Shown: one piece after another, positions 57,601 through 64,000 of the stretch
Numbering within the stretch: position 1 is the stretch's first letter
Layout of the letters: every line of letters begins with the position of its first letter
Source of the DNA: Pseudoneurospora amorphoporcata
Taxonomy: Eukaryota; Ascomycota; Sordariomycetes; Sordariales; Sordariaceae
Reading direction: 5' to 3'
Assembly: GCA_033297205.1 (NCBI GenBank)
Contig: MU859142.1
Span: 78,121-142,120, forward strand
Length of the DNA stretch: 64,000 nucleotides
Translations under genes and position numbers: made by a program
The notes under the pieces: generated by a model
The model's database searches: none
What the model saw: the letters and a program-made list of their open reading frames with translations, nothing else
What the model was told of the DNA's origin: nothing

Positions 57601-59171
57601 TAACTCCACGGTTCAACTGATTAACATTTCCGCAGCCATCTAACCTACCGATAGTTCAAGGGCGCACTTATCTCGCTTCCACGTGGACTGAAGAATGCAA
57701 CAGATCGTCTGGAAGATGATAGCCATAGTTTATATGGTTGATGCCTTGCATGCGGCCTAAGTAGTGGCTCAAATGAGTGTCATAACAGAGCCTGAGAGCA
57801 TATCCGAACACGCAAGATCTCTTCCCGGCGTTCCGGTAACCAAGTCTAAACCCCCGACCAAACTCGGCTCGGCACGATATAGTCTCCGCTGTATCCGCAC
57901 TTAACAACATTCGGACATCGCCTGCCATATAAGTTTCAAGTGAATGGTGGGTCCATGGCCAGCATATCGAGCGTCCCAACATCCAATACCTAGAATAAGA
58001 CTGATCTCTTTGACCAGGACTTGCTGGCTTCTTTTATAAGACCACGCCATGGCCTCAATTACACCATCCTGGCAGTGTCTGGGACATGAGGTTTTGCTCA
58101 AAACATGAGTGTCCCAAAACATTAGTCATCAAAGGTCGCCTAAACATCCCTCATGGCCTGTTGATCTTGGACCTTGGTACTGCTATGATGTCTGTACTAC
58201 AGACACTCGCAATTCTTTCGTTCTATGACATTGTCGTGCCCTCCTCGGGTCAAGCAAAGGGAGAGAGTAAATGTCGGCAGATATCTCCAGTCTGACTCCT
58301 GCGGTTTCTTTGCCTCAGTGATGTTCCACCAAATCAACGACAATCAGCTTGTCAAACAAAGAGCTGATTATACGGCCTTCGTGTGCAGGATGAGGAAAAA
58401 ACATCAGATCGGTTCTTCTTCCATCGCAGTTGCATGAAGGAAACATCATTACCTTGGAGTTTGATATATCCAAACGCTTGAAAACCAAAAGTCATCGGAC
58501 AAACTCAGGTTGGAAAACTTGTCACAAACAAATAGAGGGCCAGCTAGGAAACTTCACTTTTCGTTTGATGTTATGTTAAATATCGATACCTCATGTTTGA
58601 TACTCCTGCTGATACTGAAGAAAAAGGTCGTCAGATGCCCCTGCCTGGAACGCCGGCCGGCATTCGTTCCTTCCAGTTTGAATGCAAACGGTCTTTTCGT
58701 TACCGCTACGTGGAGATCACCCCCTCTAGAGGTACCCAAACCCCTCCGGCTCCTTCCTTCTTCGGAAGAAGTGTCAATGAATTACATTTCTAACGTTCCC
58801 ATGGAACTTCTAGGTACCTACCTTACCTACCTCAGCAAGGTTCCTGGCCGTCGGCTGGACTGGAAATTCCATTCTACCCGTTCAAGCTCAAGGCCACTTG
58901 TCGAATTTTAGTACAGCCGTGCTTCGCCGGATAATCTTTTGAGTCGAAGAACCTTTGCTTCTTCATTCCACCAGCTCATTGCTTCCCCAAATCTTGCACT
59001 TGTCGTCCATCCTGTTCTGGACTTCATCACCATTTGGATCTCATCTGTCACGATCACTTGACCGTCGTCAACGTTGGGCGAGCTTCTGTCTCGACACCGA
59101 TTTCCTCATCCTCTCAGCCGCCACCGCGCTGGTCTCCTCTGACGCGACCACTCCATCATCACGCTCTCACC
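54662..59171. other. 4.5-kb gene-free divergent region
   Basis: Lies between rck2 (minus) and the helicase gene (plus). No ORF has domain-level support or plausible splicing. It contains a G13-A-G7 tract (55476-55496) and CATGCCAT-type repeats near 55697-55735. It may hold long leaders, a non-coding RNA, or decayed sequence. Confidence 0.4.
55476..55496 (+). repeat. G-rich homopolymer tract
   Basis: Thirteen G, one A, seven G, preceded by a GTGTGTGTT run. Able to form a G-quadruplex; it sits about 0.8 kb upstream of the rck2 start, as a C tract on the rck2 sense strand. Confidence 0.8.
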
Positions 59172-62100
59172 ATGGCCAACCGCGACGAGTGGAAGCAATT
59201 GAGTGCTACGGTACGAACTCCCATATTCTCCTTGTTGACCGTATTGCTGACATGATCTTCACAGAGAGACGAGATCGTCCGCAGCAATATCTTCGTCAAG
59301 CTTGATGATGGTGATGGATGGAAGTCAAACCCCGAAATCCCTACGGCCAAGGAGATCCTCCTACTCCAAAAAGAAGCCGAAGGTCTTCCTGAAAACCATG
59401 TGGAGCAGCCCTGGAAGTCGAAGGAGGACTATTTGAAGGCTCAATACGAGATCCTTCGTCGCGAAGGCACTGAAGGCTTGCGATTCGCAGTCAACAATTA
59501 CAGATGGAACAATACCCATGGACTGCGCCAGGACGATGATGAGCACAAGTTCGTCTATACCCAGGTCCGCATCAAGTCGTACGTCATGACAACATTGGGA
59601 CCTCTTGCACGCGTTGAGTTTATGCCGCAGCGAGCCATCAAATGGCTCAAGTCTGGCCGCCTGAAGCCCGGCAGCCTTCTTGCCATCACCACCAAGGCCG
59701 ACAAGTTCAAGACCATTTGCAAGGTTGCTGTGGTTGCCCAAAGGCCGTACTTGCTTGGCCTTGACCAAACCCCTCCACTCGTCGATATCATGTGGGGCAA
59801 CCCAGAAGATGCCGTCTTCGATTGTGATCTCGAACTTGTCATGATTGAGGCGCGGCACGGCTACTTTGAATCCTCGCGTCATTCTCTGGTCGGCCTGCAA
59901 CTGGCTGCCCAGGCAGAGTATGTATCGCAATAGAGACCCAAGCTGAGATGGATCATAGGCTAATAATGATTTTCTTAGTACCCCTATCGACAAGTACATC
60001 ACCGGCAGTCACAAGAAGAATGAGACACCAAGCTTCATATCCCAACATCCAATTATGGACTTCACTTCTGTTTTGCGCCAACCGCTTGCAGACTTGGAGA
60101 GGCTTAAAGCCATGCGCGAGTTCAACGTACTCTCTGGATCGCTCACAATCCCAGAAGATGCGGAAGGTATCAGCTTTCTCGACGCCTCGCAGTTATCTGC
60201 CCTCCATCAAATGGTCTCCAAGGAGCTGGCCATCATCCAAGGCCCTCCTGGAACGGGAAAGACCTTCACTTCAGTGGAGGCAATCAAAATCATGCTTGCG
60301 AGTCGCCGGAAACGTCCAGGACCCAACCCGCCCATCATTGTCGCTGCGCAGACGAATCATGCCTTGGATCAGCTGCTTGGCCACTGTCTTGACGCGAACG
60401 CAAAGATTTTGCGTCTTGGCTCGAGAAGTGACAGAGAGGACATGAGGCCGTACAGCTTATATGAGGTACGCCGCAAATACTCCCGTAGTGGGGGTGGTAA
60501 GCGGTTCAGAGAACTCGAGGATGACCGCCATAACACCATCCACAGAGTAGAGGCGCTGGTTAACAGTGTTTTTGGGGACAATCTCATCGACCCACGCGAG
60601 CTTCATACACATGGTATAATTACCGAAAAACAGCTGGAGTCTTTGTACGATGAGGAACTGGAGACAATCCCGGAGTTGGAGAAGCTTGGTCCCTTTTCTT
60701 TATGGCTGGGAGACTCCCGAATCCCGGCCCGGATTATTCGCGACAGGCAGCCTCTAGTATCAGAAAAACTGGAAGCTGATGAGGACTTCGATTACGAGCG
60801 CGACGTGGAGAATATCGCCTACGATGAAGAGGACGCAGACAGGATCAACGGCAAGGAAATCAAGCTGATGCATGTATGGACCGGAAAGTAAGTTGACGAC
60901 TTCCCACGGGTCTTGCATGCCACTTCGTATTGATTTCAGGGATACTAATAATACATTGTGAACCAGGGAGCCCGGGCACTTCAAAAGCTGGAATCATCGT
61001 GCACAACGCTTGCTCAGAGAGAAGGAAAACCTCTTTGATATACCCCAAGATTGGAAGGGCGCAGTTTACCAACATCTCCAGTCCCAATTGGTACAAGCAA
61101 CAACTCCGACGCTGGCTGGGCTACTGGCCAAATATGTCGATATATGCAAGCAGCGCAGAGCACTCAGAGCTCGGCAAGATATCGACATGGTCTTCCAACA
61201 AGATATTGCGGTAATCGGCTGCACAACAACCGGTCTCACAAAATATCGCGCATTTCTGGCCGGGTGTCAGCCCCTGACCCTACTCATCGAAGAGGCTGCC
61301 GAGACCAGGGAAGGCAACATTACCTCGGCTCTATATCCTTCCCTTCAGCAGCTCGTTCTGGTTGGTGACCACCAACAAATGTCGCCTCGATGCGATATCC
61401 GATGGCTTGGCCAACATCCTTACAACTTAAACGTCTCTCTTTTTGAAAGGCTCATTAACCTTGACATGAATCACGTCATGCTCAATGAACAGCGTCGTAT
61501 GAGGCCGGAGTTGAGACGTATAGTCTCCCCATTTTATAAGAACCTACAGGACCACCCCAGTGTTCGATCTCCGGAAGCACGTCCGGATGTCCCTGGGATG
61601 GGTGGGCGCAATTGCTGGTTCTTCGATCACGAATGGCTTGAAGACACGAACTCTGACAACAGCAAACTCAACGACCAAGAGGCTGAAATGATCACCCTCT
61701 TCTTTGTCTATCTTGTCGCCAATGGTGTGTCTAGTGACAAGATAACCATCTTGACATACTATAGGGGCCAGAGAAGTCTGCTCCTTAGGAAACTGAAGGG
61801 GCATCCGTCGCTTGCTGGTTGCTACTTCAACGTCTTTACAGTGGACTCGTACCAAGGTGAAGAGAATGATGTTGTTCTCTTGTCCCTGGTTCGTAGTCCT
61901 CATCCAGCCTATGGGCGCAACATTGGTTTTCTTGACAACCCGCACCGAGCTGTGGTTGCCATCAGTCGTGCTCGGCAAGGGTTCTATATGTTTGGCAACG
62001 TCACCAACTTGGTCGAGGCCAAGATCGAATCAACGTTCCTATGGGGTACAATTTATCAAAGATTTGTGGACCAGGGCATGGTCCGCCGAGAGCTTGGACT

Positions 62101-62998
62101 TCCTCTGGTCTGCCAGAACCATGGAAACGAGATCTGGATTAAGGAGCTTGATGATTGGGCCGACAACGCTGGTGGCTGTCACGAAAGGTGTCGAGAGACT
62201 AGGCCTTGCGGCCATCCTTGCACTCTGAGATGTCATGCTATCGCGCATGAAAATCTTCCCTGCAGCAGCCCGTGCTTCCAAATCGTTCCTGAGTGTGGGC
62301 ACCCTTGTGATGGTCTTTGCGGCGAAAGATGTTTCCACAATTGCGAGGCCTTCAGGCAGGCAAAAGCGTTGGCCAAGCAAGCGCAGAGACAAGAAACTGG
62401 CTCACCAAAGGGGAAGACCATCGAAGATCTTTTACTCCAACATGGTGCTCAAGACTTTGGATATGAGGAGCCGGCTAAGCGCAAAGGTGCTATATTAACA
62501 GGTAGTCCTGCTCGTGGGCTTTACAGTCATCTTGGGGAGATGCCATTGCGTCCTCTGGACGACAATTGGAAGAATTCCGAAGCCGTAATCCGGCAGCAGG
62601 ACAGAGAGCTTGACGAAGACCGAGCAAAGAGGAACGAGATGTGGCTCAGCCAGAATCATTATATGCAAGACCGATGGATACCAACGGCTGTCAATGCCTC
62701 CGGCACCCGTGTCCGTACTGGTCCAACTATCACTCGTCCAACCATCACTCAATACATCCAGCCTCCAAATGACTTGCCGGCCATGACCATCACAACCACT
62801 TTGACGGCTGGTTCTGGCACTGGTCCAATCTTCGCGTCCACATCGAACCAGTTCCCGAAGATCGCCGCTGTCGCTCAGCCTGAACCTTTGATTCAATTTG
62901 AGCAGGACGATTCTGCTGCTCCTGAGTCCAGCATGGAGAACAAGGAAACAGGAGAGTTGGACGTCGTTGAAGGAGAGGATCTGATTGATTTGGCTTAA
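59172..62998 (+). CDS. NFX1-type zinc-finger SF1 helicase (ZNFX1/Hrr1/SAD-3 family)
   Basis: Exons 59172-59210, 59265-59917, 59979-60887 and 60967-62998 give 1210 residues. SF1 helicase motifs in order: I GPPGTGKT (about 318-325), Ia AAQTNHALDQLL, II LIEEAAE (about 642), III LVGDHQQMSP, IV ILTYYRGQRSLL, V VDSYQGEENDVVLLSLVRS, VI AISRARQGFYMFGN. An NFX1-type finger region follows at about 938-990 (CHERCRETRPCGHPCTLRCH, CSSPC, CGHPCDGLCGERC). This architecture belongs to the family of S. pombe Hrr1, Neurospora SAD-3 and animal ZNFX1, which work with RNA-dependent RNA polymerases in small-RNA silencing. Whether this gene is the SAD-3 orthologue or a paralogue cannot be settled by eye, so no symbol is given. 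The C-terminal 200 residues are low-complexity. All splices keep frame. Confidence 0.9.
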
Positions 62999-64000
62999 TA
63001 GCCGCGCGTGTCTCTTCAAAGATAAGTTGGCAAGCATACGACTACTTATCACTCCGTCAAAGCCCTACATACTACAGTTCAAACTTAGGCATAAAGAGGG
63101 AAAAAAGAAAAGAAAATGAGAAGGAATATTGATGAAGGGAAGGAAGAACAAGAAGAAAAGAGAGAAAGGGGGAGTGAATAAAGAAAGAGGAGGAGAGAGG
63201 GAGGGAAAAGGAAGAGAAAACAGACAAAAGAGAGAAGAGACAAGAGATACTAGACTAGCAATAATAAGGGATATTTCCCTATCGGGAAGGGTGGCCCGGT
63301 ATATGTGTGAATAGTAATGTAATAAGATAATCTACAGTCTGCGTCCTGCTCCATTGCTTGATTGTGATGTGTGGTCGTGGATAGTACTACTTACTCATAT
63401 GTGACTTGCCGTCTAACACCTCGTGACACCTCTACGTGGGAGAAGTACAATTGCGGTTAAACGAAATTTGGCGCGTTGTAGACAATAGAGCGTTTAGACC
63501 TTACGATTCTCAATCTCCTTTATTAGTTGCACAAGCATATTTACCTCATTCTAAGTTCTTTGCAAGAGCTCGCTCTACTCTAAAACCTATGTAAATTTTT
63601 CCTTTCAAAAGGCCTATTTGTGCCGCGTCAGCTATATGTCGCCCTTTTATAGGTCGATTTTACGAGGTTTGTGCAACATCTGCTAGAACTCCTTTGAGTT
63701 GTGCTTATGGTTTTCTCGATATGTTTCTGCGAACCTCTAAGCTAGTATCTCTCTATCCGTGTATCGGTACATTATATTCCTTGTAATCATAAGAAATGGG
63801 ACCAAGCTGTGAACGTTGGTCTAATATGTAGTTCTGTTACAGGACTACCCTGTGACTAGTATATTGTTACGAACTTGAGCGACACAGGGGTCGCCCAAGC
63901 CTTCGGGACCTGGTAGCCCCGCCCAGAGGAACCAGTGTAACCCTCAGAAACCAAGAAAGGCACCCAAGCATGCACGGGCTCACAGGATGCACAGTGCTCA
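62999..64000. other. AT-rich 3' flank with polypurine tract
   Basis: A nearly pure purine stretch (about 63095-63250, GGAA/GAGA repeats) lies just after the helicase gene. From about 63430 to 63865 the sequence is AT-rich with no ORF, then turns abruptly GC-rich. No gene supported. Confidence 0.5.
63866..64000. mobile_element. Possible LTR-retrotransposon edge
   Basis: TGTTACGAAC at 63866 begins a GC-rich segment that runs off the window, directly after an AT-rich stretch. Many fungal Ty3-type LTRs begin TGTTACG. Only the 5' edge would be present, and no target duplication or internal domain can be seen. Confidence 0.2.

Overview
The window reads as nuclear DNA of a filamentous ascomycete of the Sordariomycetes, most like Neurospora or Sordaria. 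Genes are split by short introns (about 50-250 nt, GTAAGT/GTATGT donors, many CTAAC- or CTGAC-like branch sites), coding regions are GC-rich with C/G-ending codons, spacers are long, and the gene set fits (SLMAP-type FHA protein, laccase, AA9 LPMO, RCK2 kinase, Hrr1/ZNFX1 helicase). No bacterial-style operons, rRNA, tRNA or CRISPR were seen.

Layout. 1-10 kb: FHA/coiled-coil STRIPAK protein (minus, runs off the left edge), Mgr2 of the TIM23 complex (plus, five exons), laccase (plus). 10.7-16.3 kb: a nuclear-type hypothetical gene with a 1-nt frame break, then an accessory-looking tandem array of three paralogous zinc-ribbon ORFs on the minus strand. 16.8-20 kb: Hst2-type sirtuin and quinolinate phosphoribosyltransferase, both minus, so an NAD+ consumer lies next to an NAD+ biosynthesis gene. 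21-28 kb: RCC1-repeat protein, secreted AA9 LPMO, single-pass membrane protein with a Cys-rich ectodomain. 29-45 kb: housekeeping block of pyruvate dehydrogenase E1-beta, sterol C24-methyltransferase, splicing factor SLT11, MZM1, zuotin and alpha-aminoadipate reductase. 45.9-50.9 kb: a decaying S28 peptidase pseudogene with a 70-bp MITE-like insertion, a copia-type gag remnant, and a Gly/Asn-rich gene with a frame break. 52-63 kb: RCK2 kinase and an NFX1-type SF1 helicase. The last kilobase is AT-rich, with a polypurine tract and a possible LTR edge.

Most notable is the zinc-ribbon array (12.4-16.2 kb, minus). Two paralogues carry an in-frame UAG at exactly the same alignment column, inside the cysteine motif between the second and third metal-ligand pairs. 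The third paralogue has UUG (Leu) there. In both UAG copies the frame stays open for 75-77 codons after the stop and completes the cysteine motif. This is what a stop recoded by fungal sexual-stage A-to-I editing (UAG to UGG) or by readthrough would look like. The competing explanation is RIP, which converts TGG to TAG. Second is the MITE-like insertion with an 8-bp target-site duplication inside the S28 gene.

Exon boundaries were worked out by eye from splice consensus and frame, and homology calls are from recognised motifs. No search was run.
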